From: Candidatus Omnitrophota bacterium
Lineage (GTDB): Bacteria > Omnitrophota > Gorgyraeia > Zapsychrales > Fredricksoniimonadaceae
Direction of reading: 5' to 3'
Assembly (NCBI GenBank): GCA_016196515.1
Contig: JACPXN010000022.1
Span: forward strand, 1 to 10,456
DNA: 10,456 nt
In this document: positions 1 to 7,319 of the stretch, one piece after another
How positions within the stretch are numbered: position 1 is the stretch's first letter
Layout of the letters: every line of letters starts with the position of its first letter
Notes under the pieces: model-generated
What the model was told of the DNA's origin: nothing
Seen by the model: the letters and a program-made list of their open reading frames with translations, nothing else
The model's database searches: none
Program-made: the position numbers and the translations under genes

Positions 1-675
1 GTCCAGCACCGGCTTGACGTAAATACACGTGGCTTTAAGCAGGATCCCGGCGTACATTTTCTGCTCGCGCAATGACAGGGCCTTGCGCGCCAGCGAGTAA
101 CCGTTGGAATGCAAACCCGACGACGGCAAGCCGATGAGCACGTCCCCTTCTTTAATAGCTGATCCATCAATGATCTTGTTCCGTTCAACGATCCCAACGG
201 TAAATCCCGCCAGGTCGTAATCCTTAGGCCTATACATCCCCGGCATCTCGGCGGTTTCCCCGCCGATGAGCGCGCATCCGGCCAGGCGGCAGCCGGCCGC
301 GATGCCTTTGACAACATCATGGAGCACCTTGCGGTCCAGTTTCCCGCAGGCGATATAATCCAAAAAAAACAGCGGCTTGGCGCCCGTGCACAGGATATCG
401 TTGACGTTCATGGCCACGAGGTCAATGCCCACGGTGCCGTGTCGGCCCGCCCCATTGGCCACCAGCAATTTTGTTCCGACCCCGTCGGTGGACGAGACCA
501 AAACCGGTTTCTGATATCCTTTGAGATGTAGGGCGAACAGCGCGCCGAAAGAACCAGGACGTGACATGACACCGGGCCTTGCCGTACTTCTGGCCATGGC
601 CTTGATGCCGTCCAGGAAGCGGTTGGCCGCGTCAATGTCCACCCCGGCGGTCTTATAGGTCAATTGTCTGGCCAT
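1..675 (-). CDS. purM: Phosphoribosylformylglycinamidine cyclo-ligase (AIR synthetase), C-terminus cut by the window edge
   Basis: PurM uses ATP to close the imidazole ring of FGAM and give AIR, the step after FGAM synthase, in the cytoplasm. The visible 225 residues are the N-terminal two thirds of a family protein of about 340-350 residues. Family landmarks in order are YKTAGVDIDAAN (7-18), the ATP-site STDGVGTK (62-69), GIDLVAMNVNDI (83-94), GGETAEMPG (138-146) and SSGLHSNGYSL (185-195). The frame is open to base 1, so the 3' end lies outside the window. The ATG at 675 is 3 nt after the purQ stop and has no clear Shine-Dalgarno, so translation is probably coupled to purQ. It is the last visible gene of the purine operon. 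Identification is near certain; only the missing C-terminus is unchecked. Confidence 0.97.
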   Translation of the reverse strand, partial: MARQLTYKTAGVDIDAANRFLDGIKAMARSTARPGVMSRPGSFGALFALHLKGYQKPVLVSSTDGVGTKLLVANGAGRHGTVGIDLVAMNVNDILCTGAKPLFFLDYIACGKLDRKVLHDVVKGIAAGCRLAGCALIGGETAEMPGMYRPKDYDLAGFTVGIVERNKIIDGSAIKEGDVLIGLPSSGLHSNGYSLARKALSLREQKMYAGILLKATCIYVKPVLD

Positions 676-678
676 ATT

Positions 679-1473
679 TCACAATAAACGCGAACGGACA
701 TAATTTACGCCGTTCTCAAAGATTTTGGCGCCGTCGCCGAATTCACTTGTATGCGGACGCCGGGTCCACGATGGGTGCTGGATCGCGAAAAAATGCCGTT
801 CCGGGTGCGGCATCAGGCCCAGAACGCGGCCGGTCGTATCGCAAATTCCGGCGATGTTCTCCACGGAGCCGTTGGGATTTCCGGGATAAACCGGTTTCCC
901 CCCGTCCGCGGTGCAATAACAAAACACGATCTGGCTGTTTTGCTTCAATAATTGTAGCACATTGTCGTTGGCAGGGATAAATTTCCCTTCCCCGTGCGCC
1001 ACGGGCAGGTCAATGCGCCCGGGCATGCCTTTGGTCCAGACGGACTTGCCCCCCACGGTCAAATGCGTCCAGCGGGCCTCGAACTTCGCCGAATCATTGT
1101 TAAAAAGCGTGGCCTCTTGCCCGGACGTGGTATTCAAACCGGGCAGGACCCCTGCTTTGACCAGGACCTGGAACCCGTTGCAGATGCCGATGACCAGTTT
1201 TCCGTCGGCAATGAACCCTTGAAGGTCATCACCCAATTTCAAACGCAGTTCATTGGCCAAAATGCGGCCGGAGGCGATGTCGTCCCCGTAACTGAAACCC
1301 CCGGGCAGGGCCAGGATATGGTAGTCCGATAACTTTTTTGTTCGGCTGACCAGGGCATTGACATGCACCTGCTCGACGTCGGCACCGCAGCGGGCAAAGG
1401 CGAAGGCCGTTTCCTCATTGCAGTTGGTGCCTGCCGTGCGCAGGACGATGATTTTGACGTTTTTATTGGCCAT
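679..1473 (-). CDS. purQ: FGAM synthase glutaminase subunit PurQ
   Basis: PurQ is a class I (triad) glutamine amidotransferase. It hydrolyses glutamine and passes ammonia to PurL for the conversion of FGAR to FGAM. The 264-residue protein shows the nucleophile in GICNGFQ (Cys98), the catalytic pair in MPHPER (His223, Glu225), an oxyanion-side LPGGFSYGDD (56-65), PVAHGEGKF (157-165) and YPGNPNGS (196-203). It is longer than the roughly 225-residue Bacillus form, as in the longer PurQ group. The frame extends 13 codons further upstream, but the ATG at 1473 was chosen because it leads straight into KIIVLRTAGTNCNEET, the normal N-terminus. This start overlaps the end of the LOG-type gene by 11 nt, which suggests translational coupling. 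The protein is separate from PurL here, unlike in the single-chain gammaproteobacterial enzyme. Confidence 0.97.
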   Translation of the reverse strand: MANKNVKIIVLRTAGTNCNEETAFAFARCGADVEQVHVNALVSRTKKLSDYHILALPGGFSYGDDIASGRILANELRLKLGDDLQGFIADGKLVIGICNGFQVLVKAGVLPGLNTTSGQEATLFNNDSAKFEARWTHLTVGGKSVWTKGMPGRIDLPVAHGEGKFIPANDNVLQLLKQNSQIVFCYCTADGGKPVYPGNPNGSVENIAGICDTTGRVLGLMPHPERHFFAIQHPSWTRRPHTSEFGDGAKIFENGVNYVRSRLL

Positions 1474-2134
1474 GTTTCTTGCTGTAAAATTTCTTGATGA
1501 TCCCAACAACATCTTCCGGCCGGTCCACGACCTGCAGGATGTTCAGGTCCTTGGCTTCAATGCAATCTTCCTCAAGCATGGAAGTCCTAAACCAGTCCAA
1601 AAGTCCTTTCCAGTATTTGCTCCCAAACAGGATGACGGGAAACGGCTCCATGCGCTGGGTCTGGATGAGCGTGATGCTCTCCGAAAGTTCGTCGAGCGTG
1701 CCGTAGCCGCCGGGAAAGATCACAAAGGCCTTGGCGTATTTGACAAAACACACCTTGCGGCAGAAAAAATAGTGGAAGTTGATCAAATGGTTGATGTGCG
1801 GATTGGGTTTTTGTTCAAAGGGCAGGTCAATGTTAAGCCCAATGGACTTGCCGGCGGCCGATTCCGCCCCTTTATTGGCCGCCTCCATGATGCTGGGACC
1901 CCCGCCGGTGATGATGGCATATCCGGCCTTGACCAGGAGGTGCGACGTCTGCTGTGCGGCCCTGTAATAAGGACTGCTGGGTTTGATGCGCGCGGAACCG
2001 AAAATACTCACCGCCGACCCGACCTTGGACATCTGGTCAAACCCGTCGACAAATTCCGCCATGATGCGAAAGACCCGCCAAGGGTCCTCCATCAGGTCCA
2101 GATCAGGCACGTGCGGATGTTTGATTTTTTTCAT
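1463..2134 (-). CDS. LOG-family (TIGR00730-type) Rossmann protein, probable nucleotide 5'-monophosphate phosphoribohydrolase
   Basis: This 223-residue protein belongs to the LOG / 'lysine decarboxylase-like' Rossmann family. Characterised members cleave nucleoside 5'-monophosphates to free base plus ribose 5-phosphate: plant and bacterial LOG act on cytokinin ribotides, and E. coli PpnN acts on purine and pyrimidine nucleotides. Visible motifs are SIFGSAR (43-49), GGGPSIMEAANKGA (77-90) and the signature PGGYGTLDE (141-149), with a typical lead-in EDPWRVFRIMAEFV (16-29). There is no signal peptide or membrane segment. The ATG at 2134 follows an AGGGAG Shine-Dalgarno and lies 12 nt after the purL stop. 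The gene's end overlaps purQ by 11 nt, so it is firmly inside the purine operon. This context suggests a purine nucleotide substrate, but that is inference. The old annotation 'lysine decarboxylase' should not be applied. Confidence 0.92.
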   Translation of the reverse strand: MKKIKHPHVPDLDLMEDPWRVFRIMAEFVDGFDQMSKVGSAVSIFGSARIKPSSPYYRAAQQTSHLLVKAGYAIITGGGPSIMEAANKGAESAAGKSIGLNIDLPFEQKPNPHINHLINFHYFFCRKVCFVKYAKAFVIFPGGYGTLDELSESITLIQTQRMEPFPVILFGSKYWKGLLDWFRTSMLEEDCIEAKDLNILQVVDRPEDVVGIIKKFYSKKHGQ

Positions 2135-2146
2135 AGGTCTCCCTGT

Positions 2147-5077
2147 TTATTTTAAAGACGATTGCCAAACGTTTTTGAGATCATGGATCGGCGCGTGAAT
2201 GATTGGCACATCCTCAAGGCCGTAGACCAAAAACTCCGGGGACCGCTCGACTATGCCGATCTTCGCATGCGCCGTGTCTTTGAGCAGACGCACAAACTGC
2301 GCTTCATGCGCGGGCGCGACCTCGATGAGCATCCGGGAACAGGATTCGGAAAATAAAATGATGTCCTCGCGCCTGGGCGCGCCCTGATACGGGACATTTT
2401 TTAACAAGACCGTCACGCCCAAACCGCCCGCGAAAGCCATCTCGGCCAAGGCCACGGCCAGACCGCCATCGGAACAATCATGCATCGAGCGCGCCAATCC
2501 CCGACGGCAGGCCGTGTAAAGGGCCCGGTATGTTTGCATGGCCCGTCGGGCATCCACCTTCGGGACGCTGTATCCCAACTGACCGTGATCGTCCAGATAA
2601 ACGGACCCGCCCATCTCGTGGTGGGTCGTGCCCACCAGATAGATCGCGTTGCCGGAACGCTTAAAGTCCATGGTGACGCAGCGCCGCACGTCGTCGATGA
2701 TGCCTAATGCCGAAATAAGGACCGTGCCCGGGATGGCCAACGACCTGCCTCTCCGGGTATATTCATTGTACAAACTGTCCTTGCCGGAAATAAACGGGGT
2801 GCCGAAGGCCGCGGCGAATTCATAACAGCCCTGCACGCAGCGCACCAGGGTCCCCAGACGGTCACTCTTGTCCGGATTGCCCCAGCAGAAATTATCCAGC
2901 AGCGCGACGCGCTGGACATTGCCGCCGACAGCGACGATCTGACGTATGGCCTCGTCAATGCAGGAGGCGGCCATCCAGAACGGGTCGATCATGCCATAAC
3001 GGATGTTGATGCCGTTGGACACCGCGATGCCCTTGTGGGAATCCAGCCGCGGCCGCAAGACCGCCGCATCCGAAGGCCCGTCGCTGAAAACGCCGACCAG
3101 GGGCTTGATGACGCTGGTCCCCTGCACCTCATGGTCGTAGACGCGGATGACGCTTTCTTTGGAAGCGACATTGTTGTGACCCAGCGCCGCGCAAAGATCG
3201 GCGGTCAGGTCTTTCTTGAGCGCCGGCAATTTTTCTTTTTTGACAGCCGGAACACGATACACGGCTTCCTTGGTGATCTGGGGAAGGCCGTTGTGGACAA
3301 AATCCAGTCCCAAGTCCGCCACCTGCCGGCCGCAATAAAAAAGCTGCAGACGTCCGCCGCCAAACTCACCGATGACCGCGGCCTCGACGTTCTCATCCGC
3401 GCACAATTTCAAAAACTCATTGATCTTCGCGGGCGGCACGGCCAGGACCATGCGCTCCTGCGATTCAGAGATCCATATCTCGTCATAACGCAGGCCCTCA
3501 TATTTGAGCGGCGCTTTGTCCAAGTCCACCCGGGCCCCGGTCTTCTGGCCCATTTCCCCGACGGCGCTGGAAAAACCGCCGGCCCCGCAATCGGTGATGG
3601 CCGAATACAGCCCTTTGCCGCGCGCCTTTAAAAGCGCGTCCAAAACTTTCTTTTCCTCGATGGGATTGCCGATCTGCACGGCCCCCGAAGAGATCATCTC
3701 TGATTCATTGGTCAATTCTCCCGACGAGAACGTGGCACCGTGGATGCCGTCGCGGCCGGTGCGCGCCCCCATTGTCACAATGAGGTCCCTGGCTGAGACC
3801 TTCTTGTTTTCCTTGCCCTTGGGGATGAGCCCCACGTTGCCGCAAAAGACCAGCGGGTTGCCCACGAAACCACGGTCAAAAACAATGGCGCCGTTGACCG
3901 TGGGGATGCCCATTTTATTGCCGTAATCGCGCACCCCGCTGACCACCCCTTTCATCACGCGTCGAGGGTGCAGGGTGCCGGCGGGCAATCGGCGGGCAGG
4001 CGTGTCCGGCGGGGCAAAACAAAAAATATCGGTGCTGCACAATGGTTTGGCCGCAAGGCCCGTGCCCAGCGTGTCGCGGATGACCCCGCCCACGCCGGTA
4101 TTCGCCCCGCCGAATGGTTCCAGGGCGGATGGATGATTGTGCGTTTCCACCTTGAAACACACGTGATAGTCGTCGTCAAAAGCGATGACCCCGGCATTGT
4201 CATGGAACACGGACACGCACCAGGGCTTATGGAGTTCGTGCGTGGCTTTGGCGATAAAGGATTTGAACAAACCGCGAATGACGGTCGTTTTGGATCTTTT
4301 CCCGTCGTAGGCCGTATAACGGATATGGCCGCGGAAGGTCTTGTGGCAGCAATGCTCGCTCCAGGTCTGGGCAACGGTTTCCAACTCCACGTCGGTAGGG
4401 TTGCGTTTTTCCTTGCGGAAATAGTCCCGGATGGCCTTCATCTCATCGAGGTTAAGGTACAACTGGCCTTGGCGGCTCAAGTCCAAAAGCCCTTTGTCCG
4501 AGGCCCCCAGCAGATCCACCGTGACAATGTCAAACGCCTTGGAAGCGAAGGAGGAGATGTCTTTGAAAGGGTCAGCGGGTTTGACAACGGCGTGCTGGAT
4601 GAGTTTGTTCATCAGCACGCGGCTGGTGATGGAAGCGGCTTGCGCCTTGGAGGGTTTGCCCCAAAAAAAATACTGTCTGGCTGTGCGCACCGCGCGGATG
4701 CCTGTCACACCCAGATCACGGATGGCTTTGACCGTGGACGCCTCGACCGGGTCCATGACACCGGGATTATAGGCGATCTCGACGACCTTTGGAAGTCCCC
4801 GGTACGAGGGGACGGTGTGGTTAGGTTTGCCGCCCTTGCCCCAGACACCCATGGGCTTGGCGGCATAACGGTATTCCTGGACAACGGGGTCACACAGAAG
4901 TTCGCGGCAGATCCTGTCCACGTCCGCGCCGTTCAATGGACCGTGCAAAAGATACACCGCTGTGGTCCGCACGCGCTTGACCGACGTCAGTCCCAGATCA
5001 ACGATCTCCTGGACGATGCTTTGCCCAAGACAGTCATGGGCCCCCTCTTTTTCACGGATCTCTACACGCCAAACCAT
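2147..5077 (-). CDS. purL: FGAM synthase PurL with two N-terminal PurS-like domains
   Basis: This is the ATP-dependent synthetase part of FGAM synthase (FGAR + ATP + ammonia from PurQ to FGAM). The 976-residue chain begins with two PurS-like repeats, about residues 2-71 and 96-165. They share the pattern DLG(L/V)T(S/G)(V/I)(K/R)xVRTxxxYxx at 27-44 and 121-138. The PurL body follows: WSEHCCHK (239-246), KVETHNHPSALEP (309-321), GARTGRDGIHGATFSS (437-452), DCGAGG (496-501), SGKDSLYNEY (764-773) and HDCSDGGLAVALAEMA (866-881). Bacillus-type PurL is about 740 residues with a separate PurS of about 84; the E. coli single chain is about 1295 and includes the glutaminase. This protein is intermediate and works with separate PurQ. 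The ATG at 5077 starts the first PurS repeat at once. It lies 11 nt after purC and has no clear Shine-Dalgarno, so coupling is likely. Confidence 0.97.
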   Translation of the reverse strand: MVWRVEIREKEGAHDCLGQSIVQEIVDLGLTSVKRVRTTAVYLLHGPLNGADVDRICRELLCDPVVQEYRYAAKPMGVWGKGGKPNHTVPSYRGLPKVVEIAYNPGVMDPVEASTVKAIRDLGVTGIRAVRTARQYFFWGKPSKAQAASITSRVLMNKLIQHAVVKPADPFKDISSFASKAFDIVTVDLLGASDKGLLDLSRQGQLYLNLDEMKAIRDYFRKEKRNPTDVELETVAQTWSEHCCHKTFRGHIRYTAYDGKRSKTTVIRGLFKSFIAKATHELHKPWCVSVFHDNAGVIAFDDDYHVCFKVETHNHPSALEPFGGANTGVGGVIRDTLGTGLAAKPLCSTDIFCFAPPDTPARRLPAGTLHPRRVMKGVVSGVRDYGNKMGIPTVNGAIVFDRGFVGNPLVFCGNVGLIPKGKENKKVSARDLIVTMGARTGRDGIHGATFSSGELTNESEMISSGAVQIGNPIEEKKVLDALLKARGKGLYSAITDCGAGGFSSAVGEMGQKTGARVDLDKAPLKYEGLRYDEIWISESQERMVLAVPPAKINEFLKLCADENVEAAVIGEFGGGRLQLFYCGRQVADLGLDFVHNGLPQITKEAVYRVPAVKKEKLPALKKDLTADLCAALGHNNVASKESVIRVYDHEVQGTSVIKPLVGVFSDGPSDAAVLRPRLDSHKGIAVSNGINIRYGMIDPFWMAASCIDEAIRQIVAVGGNVQRVALLDNFCWGNPDKSDRLGTLVRCVQGCYEFAAAFGTPFISGKDSLYNEYTRRGRSLAIPGTVLISALGIIDDVRRCVTMDFKRSGNAIYLVGTTHHEMGGSVYLDDHGQLGYSVPKVDARRAMQTYRALYTACRRGLARSMHDCSDGGLAVALAEMAFAGGLGVTVLLKNVPYQGAPRREDIILFSESCSRMLIEVAPAHEAQFVRLLKDTAHAKIGIVERSPEFLVYGLEDVPIIHAPIHDLKNVWQSSLK

Positions 5078-5088
5078 AAGGTGAGAAT

Positions 5089-5793
5089 TTATGCGCTGAC
5101 ACGGCGCAGAACTTCCTGATAGGCCTCTTCGATATTGCCCAAGTCCCTGCGGAAACGGTCCTTATCGAGCTTTTCGCCCGTACCCAATTCCCATAAACGG
5201 CAGGTATCAGGAGAGATCTCATCCGCCAGGATGATATCGCCTTTAGCGCGTCCGAATTCCAGTTTAAAGTCGATCAGTTCAATGTTCAATTTTCTAAAAA
5301 ACGCCTGCAAATGCCCGTTGATGGACAAGGCCAGGCCGGAGATCTTTGTCATTTCCTCGTCGGTGGCGAGCCCCAGGGCCCGGATGTGATATTCATTGAC
5401 CAAGGGATCGCCCAAAGCGTCATTCTTGTAGCAGAATTCCAGGGTCGGACAGGCCAACGCCGCGCCTTCGGCCAGGCCCAGCAAACGGCACAAAGTCCCG
5501 GCGGCGCGATTGCGCACGATGACCTCCAAAGGGACGATACTGACCTTTTTGATCAGCATCTCCCGGTCGCTCAACTGGCGCTCGAAATGCGTCGGGATCC
5601 CGCAGCCGGCCAGATACTCGAAGATCTTGGCCGCGATGCGGTTGTTCATGATCCCCTTCTCGTGGATGGTCCCTTTCTTGGCGGCATTGAACGCCGTGGC
5701 ATCATCCTTGAAATACTGGATCAACAGGTCCGGGTCCTGGGTCGTATAGAGGATCTTGGCCTTGCCTTCGTATATTTTATCAATTTTGTTCAT
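5089..5793 (-). CDS. purC: Phosphoribosylaminoimidazole-succinocarboxamide synthase (SAICAR synthetase)
   Basis: PurC joins CAIR and aspartate with ATP to make SAICAR, the substrate of PurB, encoded just upstream. The 234-residue length is normal for the bacterial family. Motifs are the glycine-rich YEGKAKILY (8-16), PLEVIVRNRAAGT (88-100), IDFKLEFGR (174-182) and the nucleotide and metal-site signature DEISPDTCRLW (191-201). The ATG at 5793 gives the expected N-terminus (DKIYEGKAK). No good Shine-Dalgarno is seen before it; the 100-nt gap to purB is mostly a palindromic repeat, and only the last 11 nt before the ATG are repeat-free. The protein is cytosolic, with no membrane segments. Confidence 0.97.
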   Translation of the reverse strand: MNKIDKIYEGKAKILYTTQDPDLLIQYFKDDATAFNAAKKGTIHEKGIMNNRIAAKIFEYLAGCGIPTHFERQLSDREMLIKKVSIVPLEVIVRNRAAGTLCRLLGLAEGAALACPTLEFCYKNDALGDPLVNEYHIRALGLATDEEMTKISGLALSINGHLQAFFRKLNIELIDFKLEFGRAKGDIILADEISPDTCRLWELGTGEKLDKDRFRRDLGNIEEAYQEVLRRVSA

Positions 5794-5804
5794 AATATTA
5801 ACAT

Positions 5805-5896
5805 GTCATTCCCGAATGCTTCTGTCGGGAATCCAGACACGCCTTTTCTGGACCCCCGATTAAAACATTCGGGGGTGACCCGCCTGCGGCGGGTCA
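5805..5896. repeat. Palindromic intergenic repeat (REP/MITE-like, three hairpins) between purB and purC
   Basis: Two matching hairpins lie in inverted orientation. ATTCCCGA (5808-5815) pairs with TCGGGAAT (5825-5832), and ACCCCCGA (5852-5859) pairs with TCGGGGGT (5869-5876); each has an 8-bp stem and a 9-nt loop. The two halves are also complementary to each other. Bases 5805-5818 match 5866-5879, and 5825-5837 match 5847-5859, apart from two adjacent non-Watson-Crick positions in each. The element can therefore fold either as two hairpins or as one long arm. A third perfect hairpin, TGACCCGCC-tgc-GGCGGGTCA (5876-5896), abuts it and contains the purB stop codon. ATTCCCG...CGGGAAT palindromes are a known style of dispersed bacterial repeat. 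Copy number in this genome cannot be seen from one window. Confidence 0.8.
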
Positions 5897-7189
5897 TTTG
5901 ATCCCCGCGCGTTTAAAGACCTTGTCGCGATGGCGGATGTAAAACTTGATGTCGAAACACCCGTCGATCTCGTTCTTGGAAAGATATTTGCGCACGCGCC
6001 GGTCGCGGTACAGCACGTCCTTGAATTCCGTGCTTTCTTGCCAGACCTGCATGGCGCAGGACTGGATGATCTCATAAGCGGCGTCGCGGGGCTGGCCCTT
6101 TTTCATGAGCTCCAAAAGGATACGCTGGGAATAAATGAGCCCGCGCGTCTTGGACAGCGAAGCGATCATGTTCTTGGGGTACACGAGCAGTCCCTCGACG
6201 ATGGGGATGAACTTGTTGAGCATGTAATTCAAAGCGATCGTCGAATCCGGCAAAATGACGCGCTCGGCGGAAGAATGGCTGATGTCGCGCTCGTGCCAGA
6301 GATTGATGTTCTCGAAAGCCACCATGGCGTGGGCGCGCAAAATGCGGGACAACCCGCAGATGCGCTCGCAGGTCACGGGGTTTCTTTTGTGAGGCATGGC
6401 GGATGAACCGATCTGGCCCTTGAAGAACGGCTCCTCGACTTCCAGCAATTCCGTCTTTTGCAAAGCGCGGATCTCGGTGGCGAATTTTTCCAGCGAACAC
6501 CCGATCAGGGCGAGTGTCGTGACAAAATGGCAATGGTGGTCGCGCTGGATGATCTGGGTGGCCACGTTGGCGGCCCTCAGCCCCAGTTGGGTGCAGACAT
6601 ATTCCTCGACGGAGGGCTCGACGCTGGCGTACGTGCCGACCGCGCCGGAGAGTTTACCGATGCGCATGCTCTCGCGGGCCTGCTGCATGCGTTCGCAATT
6701 GCGGTTCATCTCGTCGTACCAGATGGCCAGTTTCAAACCGAAGGTGGTCGGCTCGGCGTGCACGCCGTGGGTGCGGGCCACGCAAACCGTGTCCTTGTAT
6801 TTCTTGGCCTTGTCTTTAATGACCCCCGCCAGTTTTTTGATGTCGGCGATGAGGATATCGCTGGCTTCCACGCATTGCATGGACAGCGACGTGTCCAAAA
6901 GGTCCGATGAGGTCAGGCCCATATGCAGGTATTGGGCGTCGGAACCGAGGTTCTGCCCCACGTTCTGGATGAAGGCGACCACGTCGTGTTTGGTGCGCTC
7001 TTCAATGCGGCGGACTTCGTCGATGTCAAATTTGGCGTTCTTGCGGATCTTCTCCATGGCCGCTTTGGGGATCAGGCCTATCTTGGACATGGCCTCGCAG
7101 GCCAGGACCTCGATCTTGAGCATGATCTCCATCTTATGCTCATCCGACCAAATACGGCTCATTTTGGACAAACTGTAACGATCGATCAT
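5894..7189 (-). CDS. purB: Adenylosuccinate lyase
   Basis: PurB performs two beta-eliminations of fumarate: SAICAR to AICAR, and adenylosuccinate to AMP. The 431-residue protein is normal in length. It shows the superfamily signature GSSAMPHKRNP (261-271), ARTHGVHAEP (138-147), TKHDV (67-71) and LHMGLTSSD (88-96). His68, His89, His141, Lys268 and Glu275 fall at the same numbers as the active-site residues I recall for the Bacillus subtilis enzyme, so it should be active. The frame is open 14 codons further upstream, but the ATG at 7189 was chosen because GAGGAG lies 6 nt before it and MIDRYSLSKM is a typical start. It is the first gene of the operon and has its own promoter. The stop codon lies within a hairpin of the downstream repeat. 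Confidence 0.98.
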   Translation of the reverse strand: MIDRYSLSKMSRIWSDEHKMEIMLKIEVLACEAMSKIGLIPKAAMEKIRKNAKFDIDEVRRIEERTKHDVVAFIQNVGQNLGSDAQYLHMGLTSSDLLDTSLSMQCVEASDILIADIKKLAGVIKDKAKKYKDTVCVARTHGVHAEPTTFGLKLAIWYDEMNRNCERMQQARESMRIGKLSGAVGTYASVEPSVEEYVCTQLGLRAANVATQIIQRDHHCHFVTTLALIGCSLEKFATEIRALQKTELLEVEEPFFKGQIGSSAMPHKRNPVTCERICGLSRILRAHAMVAFENINLWHERDISHSSAERVILPDSTIALNYMLNKFIPIVEGLLVYPKNMIASLSKTRGLIYSQRILLELMKKGQPRDAAYEIIQSCAMQVWQESTEFKDVLYRDRRVRKYLSKNEIDGCFDIKFYIRHRDKVFKRAGIK

Positions 7190-7195
7190 GATGTT

Positions 7196-7201
7196 CTCCT
7201 C
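7196..7201 (-). promoter_or_regulatory. Ribosome binding site of purB
   Basis: GAGGAG on the minus strand sits 6 nt before the ATG at 7189. It decides the start over the in-frame upstream methionine at 7231. It is one of the few clear Shine-Dalgarno sequences in the operon; purC, purL and purM lack one, which fits a model where ribosomes enter at purB and at the LOG-type gene. Confidence 0.85.
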
Positions 7202-7243
7202 AAAGGGTTTATGAAGATCTTGTGAGGCCAAAAACGCGGGGGT

Positions 7244-7272
7244 AATATAACAGAGAAAATCCGGACGGTCAA
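7244..7272 (-). promoter_or_regulatory. Sigma70-like promoter of the purine operon
   Basis: On the minus strand TTGACC (7272-7267) and TATATT (7249-7244) are separated by exactly 17 nt. The predicted transcript would start near 7237 and give a leader of about 48 nt before purB. The -35 box touches one copy of TCCGGACG and the spacer covers most of that copy, so a factor binding there would block RNA polymerase. No riboswitch-like structure is seen in the short leader. The prediction rests on the sequence match alone. Confidence 0.65.
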
Positions 7273-7291
7273 CCTAAAAAGAGCGTCCGGA
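7253..7291 (-). terminator. Probable intrinsic terminator of the DUF2059-type gene, overlapping the purB promoter
   Basis: On the minus strand the arm TCCGGACG (7291-7284) pairs with CGTCCGGA (7267-7260) across a 16-nt loop, followed at once by TTTTCTC (7259-7253). It lies 28 nt after the stop codon at 7320. The loop is longer than in strong terminators and the T run is short, so efficiency may be modest. The same bases could instead be an operator, because CGTCCGGACG (7284-7293) is a perfect 10-bp palindrome. Confidence 0.5.
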
Positions 7292-7319
7292 CGATAAAAA
7301 TGCTGTAAGTTATTGATCC

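Noticed and set aside
1358..2155. Plus-strand open frame of 265 codons opposite the LOG-type gene and purQ
   Set aside because: It runs across two real genes on the other strand, has no family motifs, and no promoter or ribosome binding site. It is an antisense shadow.
3968..5119. Long plus-strand open frame of 383 codons opposite purL
   Set aside because: It is fully antisense to well-conserved PurL sequence, shows no recognisable domain, and has the low-complexity Gly/Ala/Arg/Val mix expected from the complement of GC-rich coding DNA.
6396..7178. Plus-strand open frame of 260 codons opposite purB
   Set aside because: Ser/Met/Arg-rich and antisense to an intact adenylosuccinate lyase whose active-site residues are all present. 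No independent support.
7190..7240. Riboswitch (purine or PRPP type) in the purB leader
   Set aside because: The predicted leader is only about 48 nt, too short for known purine riboswitch classes, and no conserved core or paired helices were seen.
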